Counted from the stretch's first letter, positions 18,743 to 28,925 are shown. The stretch is 64,000 nucleotides of DNA from Streptomyces sp. MRC013 (GCF_023614235.1 NZ_CP094264.1:4960001-5024000), one strand, 5' to 3'. The notes: generated from the letters alone by a model not told the origin. Numbers and translations are program-made.

Positions 18743-19447
18743 ATGGGCGATCGACTGAAGGCGGCGGACCTCGCGCGGTCGGCCGGGATCTCCGTGCAGC
18801 AGCTGCGCACCTACGCCGACACGGGGCTGCTCCCGCCCGTCGGACGCACCACCGCCGGCTACCGCGTCTTCACCCGCGCCCACGCCGACGCGCTCGCCGT
18901 GGCCCGCGAGCTCGCCGCCGGGCACGGCTGGGCCACCGCCCGCACCGTGATGGCGGCCGTCCACACGGGCGACCTGGAGACCGCGCTGGCCGCCCTGGAC
19001 GCCGGCCACGCCCGGCTGGACCGGGAACGCGCGGAGCTCGCCGCCGTCCGCGAGGCCCTGGGGGCCGTCCTGAAGGGGCGCGCCCCGTCCGCGCGGCACG
19101 GGCTGCGCATCGGCGAGGCGGCCCGCACCGTGGGCGTGAAGCCGCCCGTGCTCCGGCTGTGGGAGGCGCACGGACTCGTGCGGCCCCTCCGTGAACCGTC
19201 CACCGGCTACCGCCTCTACGACCGCTCCGAGCTGCACATCGCCCAGGTGGTCGCGCTCCTGCGCAAGGGGCGCCACCCGCTCGCCGCCATCGGGGCCGTC
19301 CTGCGCGAGCTGCGCGCCGGCGGCGGCCCCGACCGCGTCCTGGCCGAACTGGACGCCCGCGCCCGCGACCTCCACCGGAGCAGCCTGCGCCGGCTCGGCG
19401 CCTCCGCCGCCCTCCACGGCTACCTGGGCCGTCTCGGCCACCGCTGA
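18743..19447 (+). CDS. MerR-family regulator with two HTH domains
   Basis: 234 residues. The first MerR domain spans about 4-75 (LKAADLARSAGISVQQLRTYADTGLLPPVGRTTAGYRVF). A helical segment rich in DRERAEL follows, then a second complete MerR domain at about 122-190 (RIGEAARTVGVKPPVLRLWEAHGLVRPLREPSTGYRLYDRSEL). Single-chain double MerR proteins may bind DNA as monomers with two half-site readers. ATG 18743 has GGAGGA upstream. The gene ends right where the truncated kinase sequence begins. Confidence 0.85.
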   Translation: MGDRLKAADLARSAGISVQQLRTYADTGLLPPVGRTTAGYRVFTRAHADALAVARELAAGHGWATARTVMAAVHTGDLETALAALDAGHARLDRERAELAAVREALGAVLKGRAPSARHGLRIGEAARTVGVKPPVLRLWEAHGLVRPLREPSTGYRLYDRSELHIAQVVALLRKGRHPLAAIGAVLRELRAGGGPDRVLAELDARARDLHRSSLRRLGASAALHGYLGRLGHR

Positions 19448-21147
19448 CGGGGGCCGGGCGGCCGCGCGGGTCCGCCACCCCGGGGTCGTCGCCGTCCACG
19501 ACATCGCCGACCACGAAGGACGCCCCGTCATCGTCATGGAGCTGGTCGACGGGCCGTCGCTCGCCGACGTGCTCGCCGAACACGGCGTCATGGACCCGCG
19601 CGAGGCCGCCCGGATCGGCGCCGAAGTCCTCGGCGCCCTGGCCGCCGCCCACGCGGTGGGCGTCCTCCACCGCGACGTGAAGCCCGGCAACATCCTGCTG
19701 GACCGCACCGGGCGGGTCGTCCTCACCGACTTCGGCATCGCCGCCGTGGAGGACCCGGGGGACGGCTCCGCCACCCACCTCACCCGCAGCGGCGAACTGG
19801 TCGGCTCCCTCGACTACCTGGCGCCCGAGCGCGCCCAGGGCCAGGACCCGGGACCGGCCTCCGATGTCTGGGCGCTCGGCGCCACCCTCTACGCGGCGGT
19901 CGAGGGCGCGTCGCCGTTCCGCCGCACCTCCACGTGGTCGACGCTCACCGCCATCGTCGCCGAACCGCTCCCCGAACCGCACGGCGCCGGCCCGCTCGCC
20001 CCGGTGCTCCGGCGGCTGATGGCCAAGGACCCGGCCCACCGCCCGGACGCCTCCACGGCGGCCGGCCTCCTGCGGCGGGTCGCGGACGGTACGGGGGCGG
20101 CGGAGACCGCGGGGGGCGAGGGGGCGCCCGCCCCGTACGTCCCGACCGAGCGCACGGCGCTGCCCCCGCAGGGCTTCGGCCCGCCCGTCGCGGACGCGCG
20201 CGGCTTCGGCCCGCCGCAGGGCCTTCCCGCCCGCGGCGCCCCGGTGCCGGGAGCGGTGTACCCGGCGCCCGGCGAGGGCTCCGGCGGCCCCGCGCACGAG
20301 GCCCCGGGGACCGCCGTACCCGGCGCTCCCGCCCCGGTCCCCGGCCACGGGCGGGGAGCCGGCGGCGCCGCGGCGGTCCCGGCCGGCGTGCCGGGGCAGG
20401 GGGGGCCGCGGGTCCCGCGCGGCGGCGCGCGCCCGGGGCCGCAGGGGGCGCTCGCGGTCGCTGGTCGCGGCCGGCGCGGCCGCCGTCCTCCTGGTCGGCG
20501 GCGGCGTGACGTACCTGCTCGTGGAACGGGAGGGGGCGCCCGCGGGCGGGCGGGCGCTCACCGGCGGCGAGGCGACGGCGGACACGGCCGCACCGGTCGA
20601 CGACGACGGCATGCCCCTCGTCCCCGGCGCGGGCCCGACCGCCTCCGCGAACGGCCGGCCGAGCGCCGCACGCCGCCCCTCCGGGACGGACGGGCCCACC
20701 GCCTCCCCGTCGAGGGCGACCGCGGCGCCCGGCGCGCCCTCCGGCCCGGCCGGCGGTCCGGCCCCCGGCCCGGGCGGGAGCGACCGTACGGGCGGTGGTC
20801 CGGCGGGCGGCACCGGCGGCACGACGGGCGGCGGCTCGTCCTCCACCGGCGGGGTGGCGCGGGAGCCGGCGTGCCACCCCATCGGCGACGGCAAGTACAA
20901 CTGCACGGTCTGGCGGACCGCCGACTCCCACCGGGGCGACGGCAGCCGGGCCGGGGTCCTGAACGCCGGCACCAACTACTTCTACTGCCAGTCCGACCTC
21001 GGCCGGCGCGAGACGCACGGCGAGTGGACCAACGTCTGGTGGGCGAAGACCGACGACGACAGCGGCAACACCGGCGTGTGGTTCAGCGACGTGTACATCC
21101 GGGGCGGCGACAACGACGCCCCGGTGCCGGGCCTGCCCCTCTGCTGA
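19448..21147 (+). pseudogene. N-terminally deleted, frameshifted Ser/Thr protein kinase
   Basis: Immediately after the MerR stop the sequence reads GRAAARVRHPGVVAVHDIADHEGRPVIVMELVDG, i.e. a Hanks-type kinase from subdomain III on. HRDVKPGNILL, DFGIAA and LAPER are intact, but the glycine-rich loop and ATP-binding Lys (about 65 residues) are missing and no good start exists. In the Pro/Ala linker the frame breaks at the G run 20444-20448. The transmembrane helix (RSLVAAGAAAVLLVGGGVTYLLV) and the extracellular Cys-containing domain (CHPIGDGKYNCTVW...) continue in the next frame to 21147. The N-lobe loss looks like a real deletion; the frameshift could be a sequencing error. Confidence 0.75.
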
Positions 21148-21171
21148 GCCGCGCGGCCGCGCGGGCGGCTC
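21146..21171. terminator. hairpin after the kinase remnant
   Basis: GAGCCGC (21146-21152) pairs with GCGGCTC (21165-21171); the intervening bases are themselves GC-palindromic. It overlaps the stop codon of the kinase remnant. Confidence 0.5.
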
Positions 21172-21265
21172 CCGCACGGCGGCCGCCGCCCGCCCCCGGC
21201 TTCATGGACGGGGTGCGGGCCTGAGGCCCGGGGCTGTCCGGCGGCCCGGTCCCGCGGGCCGCGGC

Positions 21266-21721
21266 CTAACCGGCGAAACGCCGTACGTAGCGCTTCTGCC
21301 AGGGCGTCTCCACCGCGCGGGGGTGGTAGGCGCGGCGGACCCACTCCACCGCGCGGTCCGGCGGCACGCCGTCCAGGACCGCCAGGCAGGCCAGTGCCGT
21401 GCCCGTCCGGCCCCGGCCGCCGCCGCAGGCGACCTCGACGCGCTCCGCCGCCGCCCGCTCCCACGCGCCGGCCAGGACGGCGCGGGCCTCCGCCTCGTCC
21501 GCGGGCAGCCGGAAGTCGGGCCAGCGCAGCGGGCGGGACTCCCACGGGACCTGTGGAGGACGCCCGCCCAGCAGGTGGACCGCGTACTGCGGGACCGGTC
21601 CGTCCGGCAGCGGGCGGCGCAGGCCGCGGCCCCGCACCGTGCGTCCGGACGGGAACCGCACCACGCCGGGGTCGCCGGGCCGCCACGCGGGGGGCGCCGA
21701 GTCGCCGGGGGAAGGGGGCAC
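21266..21721 (-). CDS. protein-tyrosine-phosphatase-like protein
   Basis: 151 residues from GTG 21721 (an earlier GTG at 21772 would add 17 residues; neither has a strong ribosome binding site). The Cys-based phosphatase loop CGGGRGRTGTA (C-x5-R-T) is preceded by an Asp-containing WPDFRLPAD segment that could supply the general acid, and followed by HPRAVETPWQKRYVRRF. This is the small dual-specificity/tyrosine phosphatase-like family of actinobacteria. It lies next to a dead Ser/Thr kinase gene, but a functional link is only a possibility. Confidence 0.8.
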   Translation of the reverse strand: MPPSPGDSAPPAWRPGDPGVVRFPSGRTVRGRGLRRPLPDGPVPQYAVHLLGGRPPQVPWESRPLRWPDFRLPADEAEARAVLAGAWERAAAERVEVACGGGRGRTGTALACLAVLDGVPPDRAVEWVRRAYHPRAVETPWQKRYVRRFAG

Positions 21722-21796
21722 GGACCGACGGTAGCGGAACACGGGTGCCGCCCGCGGGGTTTCGTGGTGCACTGGAGTCGGGCAGGGAGACGGACC

Positions 21797-22815
21797 GTGG
21801 CCGCGTCGGGTTCGCGAGGACCGGTCGGTACCGCCATCGCCGCGGTGGCGGCCGCCGTGGTCGCCCTCGCGCTCCTGCTCTCCGGCTGCGGCCGGGGCGG
21901 CCCCGCACCGGCCGCCCCGACGGGGGTCCGCCGTCCGCCTCCCCGTCGGACCGGCCGGCCGGCCCCCGCCTCTCGCCGTTCACCGGACTGCCCGGCCGCA
22001 CCGGCCCCGTCCTCGCCGTGAAGATCGACAACGCCCCGGCCGCCCGGCCGCACACCGGGCTCGGCGCGGCGGACATCGTGTACGTCGAGCAGGTCGAGGC
22101 GGGCCTCACCCGGTTCCTCGCCGTGTACGCCTCCCGGCGGCCGCCCCGCGTCGGCCCGGTCCGCAGCGCGCGCGAGTCCGACGTGGAGCTGCTCCGGCAG
22201 TTCGGGCGCCCGGCCCTCGCGTACTCCGGGGTGCGCAGCGACCTGAAGGGGTTCCTGCGGGACGCGCCGTTGCACGCGCTGCCACCCGAGCGCGCCCCCG
22301 ACGCGTACGTGCGCGATCCCGGCCGCCCCGCCCCGCACAACCTGTACCTGCGCCCGGAGCGAGCCCTCGCCGCCGCCCCGGACGCCGGTCCCGCCCGGGA
22401 CGTCGGCTTCCGCTTCGGCGCCGCCCCGCCCGGCGGGCGGCGGGCGGCCGAGCACACCGTCCGGTTCCCCGCCGCCCGCCACGCCTTCACCTGGTCCGCC
22501 CCGGACGCGCGCTGGCTGGTCACCCTGGACGGCGCCGCGGCCCGCACCACGGACGGCGGGCGCGTCGGCGCGGCCACGGTCGTCGTCCAGTACGTCACGG
22601 TCCGCCCGTCCGCGTTCGAGGACCGCGGCGGCAGCGTCACCCCGTACACCGAGACCGTCGGCTCCGGCACCGCGCTCGTCCTGCGCGACGGCAGGGCCCA
22701 CGAGGCCCGCTGGAGCCGCCCCTCCGCCGCCGCGGGCACGTCCTTCACCACCCCGTCCGGCACGCCCCTGGCCTTCGCGCCCGGACCGGTCTGGGTGGTC
22801 CTCGCACCCCGCTGA
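21797..22815 (+). pseudogene. DUF3048 (YerB-like) lipoprotein, frame broken in the linker
   Basis: GTG 21797 with GGGAG upstream starts a lipoprotein signal (AIAAVAAAVVALALLLSGC, lipobox LSGC). The frame then breaks at the G run 21922-21926: one extra G would join it to ...SASPSDRPAGPRLSPFTGLPG and a full DUF3048 domain (VLAVKIDNAPAARPHTGLGAADIVYVEQVEAGLTRFLAVY; VGPVRSARESD) ending at 22815. Both halves are otherwise intact, so a sequencing error is likely and the gene is probably functional: an extracellular lipid-anchored protein of unknown role. Confidence 0.8.
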
Positions 22816-23009
22816 ACCGGGCCGAGCGGCCGGGCATCCTAACACCGGATCCGGCCAACCCGCCCGCCGTTCACGGGGCGTGCGGGTGCCCGTCTCCGGT
22901 GGGAAACCCCGCGGGCCCCGGAGCGTTACGGCCACCCGCCCGGAACGCGGGTTTCCGTGGCAAGGTGTTGCGGGCAGGCCACTGGGGGCCAACGGAGGAG
23001 GGGGGAACC

Positions 23010-24050
23010 GTGATCGTCTGGATCAACGGTGCGTTCGGCGCCGGCAAGACGAGTGCCGCACGCGAGCTGATCGACCTGATCCCCAACAGCACCTTGTACG
23101 ACCCGGAACCGACCGGCGGTGCGCTGCCGTCGCTGCTGCCGCGGGGCCGCCTCCCGGGCACCGCCGACTTCCAGGACCTGCGGATCTGGCGGCGCCTGGT
23201 CGTCGACACGGCGGCGGCGCTCCTCGCCGAGGTGGGCGGGGTGCTGGTGGTGCCGATGACCGTCCTGCGCCAGGAGTACCGCGACGAGATCTTCGGCGGG
23301 CTGGCGTCCCGCCGGATCGCCGTGCGGCATGTCGTCCTCACCCCTGATGAAACGATCCTGCGCGCGCGGATCGCGGCGCGCGAGGAGCACCCCGGCGACC
23401 CGGCCGGGAACGAACGGGTCAGGAAGTGGTGCCTCGACCACATCGCGCCGTACCGGGCCGCGCTCGGCGGGTGGCTCGCCGCCGACGCGTACGCCGTCGA
23501 CAACGGCCCGCTCACGCCGGAGGCGACGGCGAAGGCGATCGCGGACGCGGTGCGGACCGGCGCGGCGGGCGCCTGCGGGATCGTGCAGACCCCCGAGCCG
23601 ACCGGCGAGACCGTCGCGGCGGGCGTGCTGCTCTTCGACGACCGGGACCGGGTGCTGCTCGTCGACCCGACGTACAAGCCCGGGTGGGAGTTCCCCGGCG
23701 GGGTCGTCGAGCGGGGCGAGGCGCCGGCGCGCGCGGCGATCCGGGAGGTGGCCGAGGAGACCGGGCTGGAACTGGCGGCCGTGCCGCGGCTGCTGGTCGT
23801 CGACTGGGAGCCGCCCAGGCCGCCCGGGTACGGCGGACTGCGCCTGCTCTTCGACGGCGGCCGGCTCACGGGCGCGCAGGCGGACCGGGTGCTGCTGCCG
23901 GGCTCCGAACTGCGCGGCTGGCGGTTCGCCACGGAGGCGGAGGCAGCGGACATGCTGCCCCCGGTCCGGTACGAGCGCCTCCGCTGGGCGCTGCGCGCCC
24001 GCGAACGCGGCACGGTGCTGAACCTGGAGGCCGGCGTCCCGGTGGGCTGA
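23010..24050 (+). CDS. P-loop ATPase/kinase fused to a NUDIX hydrolase
   Basis: 346 residues. The N-terminal half is a small AAA-type P-loop domain (IVWINGAFGAGKTSAARELID; Walker A GAFGAGKT at about 8-15). Residues from about 205 form a NUDIX domain with a complete Nudix box, GGVVERGEAPARAAIREVAEETGLEL (GX5EX7REUXEEXGU). GTG 23010 follows GGAGGAGGGGG. The N domain resembles nucleotide/nucleoside kinases; the C domain cleaves nucleoside diphosphate derivatives. A repair or salvage role is possible but unproven. No signal peptide. Confidence 0.85.
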   Translation: MIVWINGAFGAGKTSAARELIDLIPNSTLYDPEPTGGALPSLLPRGRLPGTADFQDLRIWRRLVVDTAAALLAEVGGVLVVPMTVLRQEYRDEIFGGLASRRIAVRHVVLTPDETILRARIAAREEHPGDPAGNERVRKWCLDHIAPYRAALGGWLAADAYAVDNGPLTPEATAKAIADAVRTGAAGACGIVQTPEPTGETVAAGVLLFDDRDRVLLVDPTYKPGWEFPGGVVERGEAPARAAIREVAEETGLELAAVPRLLVVDWEPPRPPGYGGLRLLFDGGRLTGAQADRVLLPGSELRGWRFATEAEAADMLPPVRYERLRWALRARERGTVLNLEAGVPVG

Positions 24051-24248
24051 CGGGCCCTCCGCCGGCCGCCGGCACCGGCTCGCCGGGCGGCCCTCCGCGT
24101 GGACCGCGTGCCCCGCCGGCCGGCGCCCGCTCCCGGGTGCCTGTCCGCCGGCGGGTCCCTCCGCAGGGCGCGCCCGCCCCGCGGGGCGGGCGCGGCGCCG
24201 CCACGGCAGCGGCCGGTCCACGGCGGACCGGCCGCGCCCCCGGCCGGC

Positions 24249-25010
24249 TCACGCCCCGGCCGCCTCCGCCGCCGCCCGCAGGACGGCGGACGCGTCCTCC
24301 GCCAGCGGATCGCCGTGCCCGAAGCACACCGTCCGCAGCGGCTCCAGGCGGGACAGGCGGCGCATCGACTCCACGGCCGCCGCCCGGTCCACGTGGAAGA
24401 CGCCGAGTCCCACCCCGCCCACCGACGCCACGGTGTCCCCCGTCACCAGCACGCCGTGGCGCGGCAGGTGGACGGCGATCGAGCCGGGGGTGTGGCCGGG
24501 AGTGTGCACCACGCGGGCGCCGCCGCCGAAGTCCAGCACGTCGCCGTCCTCCAGTTCCCGGTCCACGCGCGTGGGCGGCGCCTCCGGCGTGGTGAGCCCG
24601 TGCGCGTACAGCGGGACCTCCCAGTCGAGCAGGTCCGGCTCGGGGACCGGCGCCTCCCCGCGCACCACGGGCGCGTCCAGCCGGTGCGCGAGGACCTCGG
24701 CGCCGTACCGCCCGGCCAGTGCCCCGGCGGCGCCCACGTGGTCGCGGTGGGCGTGGGTGAGGACGATCCGCCGCAGCCGGGCGTCCGGCCCGCCGACCTC
24801 GCGCAGCGCCCGCGCCACGGCCTCCTCGGAGCCGGCCCAGCCGGCGTCCAGCAGGGTCAGCGGGACGCCGTCGGCGGAGCCGTCGCGCCCGTCGTCGCGC
24901 CAGACGTACGCCAGGCCGACGGGGAAGCGGAGCATGTGCAGCCCGGGGACGACCGGGACCAGGTCGACGGCGGGCCCGCCGGGAGGACGCGTGTGCGGTT
25001 CGCAGGTCAT
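24249..25010 (-). CDS. MBL-fold metallo-hydrolase
   Basis: 253 residues with the metallo-beta-lactamase zinc ligands: THAHRDHVGAAG (HxHxDH), a downstream HTPGHTPGSIAVHL with the third His, LVTGDTV with the bridging Asp, and a final CFGHGDP. Glyoxalase II-like or other small thioester/ester hydrolase by family. The ATG at 25010 lies 68 bp downstream of the dipeptidase stop, so the two may share a transcript. The 198 bp downstream (24051-24248) hold no gene. Confidence 0.85.
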   Translation of the reverse strand: MTCEPHTRPPGGPAVDLVPVVPGLHMLRFPVGLAYVWRDDGRDGSADGVPLTLLDAGWAGSEEAVARALREVGGPDARLRRIVLTHAHRDHVGAAGALAGRYGAEVLAHRLDAPVVRGEAPVPEPDLLDWEVPLYAHGLTTPEAPPTRVDRELEDGDVLDFGGGARVVHTPGHTPGSIAVHLPRHGVLVTGDTVASVGGVGLGVFHVDRAAAVESMRRLSRLEPLRTVCFGHGDPLAEDASAVLRAAAEAAGA

Positions 25011-25078
25011 GCCCCGACGCTAGGGGGCGACCCGCCCGGACCGCCCCCGCCTGCGCTCTGCGCGATTCCGCCGAGAGC

Positions 25079-26443
25079 TCAACCCTGCTTCGACAGCGCG
25101 TAGTTCCGCAGGAACAGCGCCTCCGCGACCGACATCCGCTCCAACTCCACCGGTGACACGCTCTCGTTCACCGCGTGGATCCGGGCCTCCGGCTCGCTCA
25201 GACCGATCAGCAGGATCTCCGCCCGCGGATACAGCGAGCCCAGGGTGTTGCACAGCGGGATCGACCCGCCCATGCCGGCGGTCTGCATCTCCTCGCCCGG
25301 GTACGCCTCGGCCAGCGCCTCCGCCATCGACCTGTACGCCGGGCTGGCCACGTCCGCCCGGAACGCCTGCCCCTGCCCGACCTGCTCCACCGTCACCCGC
25401 GCGCCCCACGGGGTGTGCGCCTGGAGGTGCGCGGTGAGCAGCTTCGTCGCCTCGGCGGCGTCCTGGCCGGGCGGCACCCGCAGGCTGATCTGGGCGCGGG
25501 CGGTGGCCTGCACGGACGGCGTGGCGCCGACGACCGGCGGGCAGTCGATGCCGACCACCGTGACGGCCGGGCGCGCCCACAGCCGGTCGGCGACGGTGCC
25601 GGAGCCGATCAGCTCCACCCCCTCCAGCACCCCGGCGTCCCGCCGGAACTCCTCCTCCGCGTACTGCAGGCCCTGCCACTCGCCGTCCGAGGCGAGCCCG
25701 TCGACCGTAGTCGAGCCGTCCTCGGCGCGCAGCGAGTCCAGTACGCGGACGAGGGCGGCCAGCGCGTCGGGGGCGGCCCCGCCGAACTGCCCCGAGTGCA
25801 GGTTCCCGGCGAGCGTGTCCACCTGGACCCGCAGCATCGTCATGCCGCGCAGCGACGCGGTGACGGTGGGCAGGCCGACGCGGAAGTTGCCGGTGTCGCC
25901 GATGACGACGGCGTCGGCGGCCAGCAGGTCGGGGTGGGCCTCCGCGTAGCGCTCCAGCCCGCCGGTGCCCTGCTCCTCGGAACCCTCGACGATCACCTTG
26001 ACGCCGACCGGGACGCCGCCGTTCGCCTTCAGCGCGCGCAGCGCCAGCAGGTGCATGATGAACCCGCCCTTGCAGTCGGCGGTGCCGCGCCCGTACCAGC
26101 GGCCGCCCCGCTCGGTCAGCTCGAAGGGCGGGGTGTCCCAGCCGGCCGGGTCCAGCGGCGGCTGCACGTCGTAGTGGGCGTACAGCAGCACGGTGGGGGC
26201 GCCGGCCGGACCGGGCAGGTGGCCGTAGACGGACTGGCTGCCGTCCGGGGTGTCGAGGACCGACACGTCGGTGAAGCCCTCCGAGCGCAGCGCGTCCGCC
26301 ACCCACACGGCGGCCGCCTCGCACTCGCTCTTCGGGAACTGGGCCGGATCCGCCACGGACCGGAACGCCACGAGCTCCGCGAGTTCCGTCCTGGCGCGCG
26401 GCATCAGCGAGGCGACGGTGGCGGCGATCGGCTGGGCGGTCAT
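25079..26443 (-). CDS. M20-family dipeptidase
   Basis: 454 residues, zinc-dependent peptidase of the M20 family (CNDP-like dipeptidases). Metal and catalytic motifs: LLYAHYDVQP (HxD), GRGTADCKGG, EGSEEQGTGGL (the EE catalytic base and ligand), VIGDTG, and a C-terminal HAVNE (last His ligand). The dimerisation domain contains NLHSGQFGG. ATG 26443 is preceded by AGGAG. Cytoplasmic; it releases amino acids from dipeptides. Divergent from the flavoprotein gene at 26604. Confidence 0.9.
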   Translation of the reverse strand: MTAQPIAATVASLMPRARTELAELVAFRSVADPAQFPKSECEAAAVWVADALRSEGFTDVSVLDTPDGSQSVYGHLPGPAGAPTVLLYAHYDVQPPLDPAGWDTPPFELTERGGRWYGRGTADCKGGFIMHLLALRALKANGGVPVGVKVIVEGSEEQGTGGLERYAEAHPDLLAADAVVIGDTGNFRVGLPTVTASLRGMTMLRVQVDTLAGNLHSGQFGGAAPDALAALVRVLDSLRAEDGSTTVDGLASDGEWQGLQYAEEEFRRDAGVLEGVELIGSGTVADRLWARPAVTVVGIDCPPVVGATPSVQATARAQISLRVPPGQDAAEATKLLTAHLQAHTPWGARVTVEQVGQGQAFRADVASPAYRSMAEALAEAYPGEEMQTAGMGGSIPLCNTLGSLYPRAEILLIGLSEPEARIHAVNESVSPVELERMSVAEALFLRNYALSKQG

Positions 26444-26603
26444 GGTCACGCTCCTGGTGGGTGCGACGGCGGTACGACGGGACGCCGCCGCGACACCGCG
26501 GCGAACGCGAGTCCGATCCTCGCACAGGATGCCCGGAGGCAAGCCCCGTAGGATGCGGACGAGAGCGTGGACCACGGGTCGGGACCGGGAGCGGAAGCAC
26601 ATC

Positions 26604-27851
26604 GTGAGCAGCGAGAACGTGTGGGATGTCGTCGTGGTCGGCGCGGGGCCGGCCGGAGCGTCCGCGGCCTACGCCGCGGCAGTCGCGGGCCGCCGCGTGC
26701 TGCTCCTGGAGAAGGCCGATCTGCCCCGCTACAAGACGTGCGGCGGCGGCATCATCGGCCCGTCGCGGGACGCGCTGCCGCCGGGCTTCGAACTGCCGCT
26801 GCGGGACCGGGTGCACGCCGTGACGTTCTCGCTGAACGGCCGCTTCACCCGGACCCGCCGCTCGAAGCGGATGCTGTTCGGCCTGGTCGACCGGTCCGAG
26901 TTCGACGCCAGGCTGGTGGAGCACGCCCGGAGGGCCGGTGCCGAGGTGCGCACCGGTGCGGCCGTGGTGCGGGTCGAGCAGCACGGCGCCGCGGTGCCGG
27001 ACCGCCGCACCGTCGCTGTCGTCCTCTCCGACGGAGGGACGGTGCTGGCGCGGGCGGTGGTGGGCGCGGACGGCAGCGCCAGCCGGATAGGCGCCCACGT
27101 GGGGGTCAGGACCGACCAGGTGGACCTCGGCCTGGAGGCGGAGATCCCGGTCCCGCCGGCCGTGGCGGAGGACTGGGCGGGACGGGTCCTCATCGACTGG
27201 GGGCCCATGCCGGGCAGTTACGGATGGGTGTTCCCCAAGGGCGACACGCTGACGGTCGGCGTCATCTCGGCGCGCGGCGAGGGCGCCGCGACCAAGCGGT
27301 ACCTGGACGACTTCGTGGCCCGTCTCGGTCTCGCCGGGTTCGAACCGGCCCTCTCCTCCGGCCACCTGACGCGCTGTCGCAGCGAGGACTCGCCGCTCTC
27401 CCGCGGCCGGGTCGTCGTCTGCGGGGACGCGGCCGGGCTGCTGGAGCCGTGGACGCGCGAGGGGATCTCCTTCGCCCTGCGGTCCGGTCGGCTCGCGGGG
27501 GAGTGGGCGGTGCGGATCGCCGAGGCGCACGACGCGGTCGAGGCGCGCCGTCAGGCGCTGAACTACGCCTTCGCCGTCAAGTCCGGGCTGGGGGTCGAGA
27601 TGGCGGTGGGACGGCGGATGCTCGCCGTCTTCGCGCGGCGCCCCGCGCTGCTCCACGCCGCGATCACCGGATTGCGCCCCGTGTGGCGGGCGTTCACGGA
27701 CGTCACGCGCGGCGCGACGACGCTGGCCGGCATCGTCAGGACCAACGCCGTCGCGCGCCGCGCCCTGGAGTCGCTTGACCGCCGCGAGCAGGCGGAGCCG
27801 CAGGAGCGGGCGCCGGAACCGGAGCCGGAGCCGGCGGCTCGGGAGCGGTAG
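26604..27851 (+). CDS. geranylgeranyl reductase-family FAD oxidoreductase
   Basis: 415 residues. N-terminal Rossmann motif VVVVGAGPAGASAAYAAAVAGRRVLLLEK, YKTCGGG (the P-x-YK-x-C-GG signature of geranylgeranyl reductases), VVGADGSASR, and VVCGDAAGLLEPWTREGISFALRSGRLAGEW, the second FAD motif. The family reduces isoprenoid side chains, in actinobacteria often of menaquinone or lipids. The C-terminal tail is Glu/Pro-rich. GTG 26604 follows GGAAG. No isoprenoid genes are adjacent. Confidence 0.85.
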   Translation: MSSENVWDVVVVGAGPAGASAAYAAAVAGRRVLLLEKADLPRYKTCGGGIIGPSRDALPPGFELPLRDRVHAVTFSLNGRFTRTRRSKRMLFGLVDRSEFDARLVEHARRAGAEVRTGAAVVRVEQHGAAVPDRRTVAVVLSDGGTVLARAVVGADGSASRIGAHVGVRTDQVDLGLEAEIPVPPAVAEDWAGRVLIDWGPMPGSYGWVFPKGDTLTVGVISARGEGAATKRYLDDFVARLGLAGFEPALSSGHLTRCRSEDSPLSRGRVVVCGDAAGLLEPWTREGISFALRSGRLAGEWAVRIAEAHDAVEARRQALNYAFAVKSGLGVEMAVGRRMLAVFARRPALLHAAITGLRPVWRAFTDVTRGATTLAGIVRTNAVARRALESLDRREQAEPQERAPEPEPEPAARER

Positions 27852-27966
27852 GCGGCGGGGCGGGAGGCGGACGCGCCGGAGGGCCCCGGTTCGCCCCGCG
27901 GGCCCCGTGCGCCGGTCCGGCGGCCCTCAGCCCGCCGGCGGCCGGACCGGCGCGCCCCGGAGGCCG

Positions 27967-27994
27967 GCGGGGCCGGTCCGCGCGCCGGCCCCGC
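27967..27994. terminator. terminator hairpin between convergent genes
   Basis: 10-bp perfect stem GCGGGGCCGG/CCGGCCCCGC (27967-27976 and 27985-27994) with an 8-nt loop between the flavoprotein gene and the convergent mycothiol enzyme gene. Confidence 0.55.
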
Positions 27995-28030
27995 GACCGG
28001 CCCTCCCCGCGACCGACCGGTCCGCCCGCT

Positions 28031-28782
28031 TCACCACGTCACCGCCGAGGTCTCCCGCCACAGGCGGGCCAGCCGGTCGTCGCCCGCGACCCCGACGGCC
28101 GGGGAGCCGGCCGGCAGGCGGTTCCACAGGGAGAGGTACAGGGCCTCGGCCGGGCCGGTCAGCTCGCAGTCGGCCGGGCCGTCGGCCGTACGGGTGGTGC
28201 GGGGCGCGTCGGCGGACAGCGCCACCGTCCACACGTCACCGGTGTCCGTCGTGCGGACCCGCAGGACGCCGGGCCGGTCCGTGCGGACCCGGCTGCCGTC
28301 CCGGCCGTGGAAGCCGCACAGGAGCTCGTCGATCCCGTCGGCCGCCAGGTCCGGCTCGACCGGCGACCGGCCGGCCACCAGACCGAGGGCCGACTCCGCG
28401 TCCACCCGGTGCACGGTCGTCTCGTGGGCCTGGCGCCGCGCCCAGAACGCCAGCGGGGACGGGGCGGACAGGAAGGACCAGCACTCCAGGGCGTCCGGCG
28501 CTCCCGCCAGGGCGGCGACCAGCCGGTCGTGGCCCTCCCGGTACCAGTCCAGCAGCGGGGCGCCGTCGAGGGCGGGCCCACCGCCCCCGGGCGGTACGAC
28601 GTGTGCCCCTCGGCGACGAACGAGGTCGCCCAGCGGTGCACCATGCCGGTGTGCCGCAGCAGGTGCCGCACCTCCCAGCCGGGGCAGGTGCGCACCTCCG
28701 CGTCGGAACCGGCCAGTTCGGCGGCGTCGGCCAGCAACCGGCCCTCCCGGGCGAGGTGCTTGATGTGCTCGGCAGTGTCCAT
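28031..28782 (-). pseudogene. maleylpyruvate isomerase-family mycothiol-dependent enzyme, frame broken
   Basis: ATG 28782 begins MDTAEHIKHLAREGRLLADAAEL, with VRTCPGWEVRHLLRHTGMVHRW (the conserved CPxW and metal-binding His of the DinB-like N-terminal domain). The frame breaks at the C run 28584-28588 on the plus strand; one more base would join it to LLDWYREGHDRLVAALAG...HETTVHRVDAESALG and an intact C-terminal domain ending at 28031. The family is mycothiol-dependent, matching an actinomycete host. The break is probably a sequencing error; substrate unknown. Confidence 0.75.
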
Positions 28783-28925
28783 GGCGGGATTCTGCCACCG
28801 CGCCCCGCACGCCGGCCGCCGTACGCGTGGCGGCCGCGGTGCCGAACACCGCCGGCCCCCGCACCCCGTCCGGGGCCGGGCCGGTACAGACCCCCGGGGA
28901 CCGGTCGCCCCGCTCTCCCCTCGGG

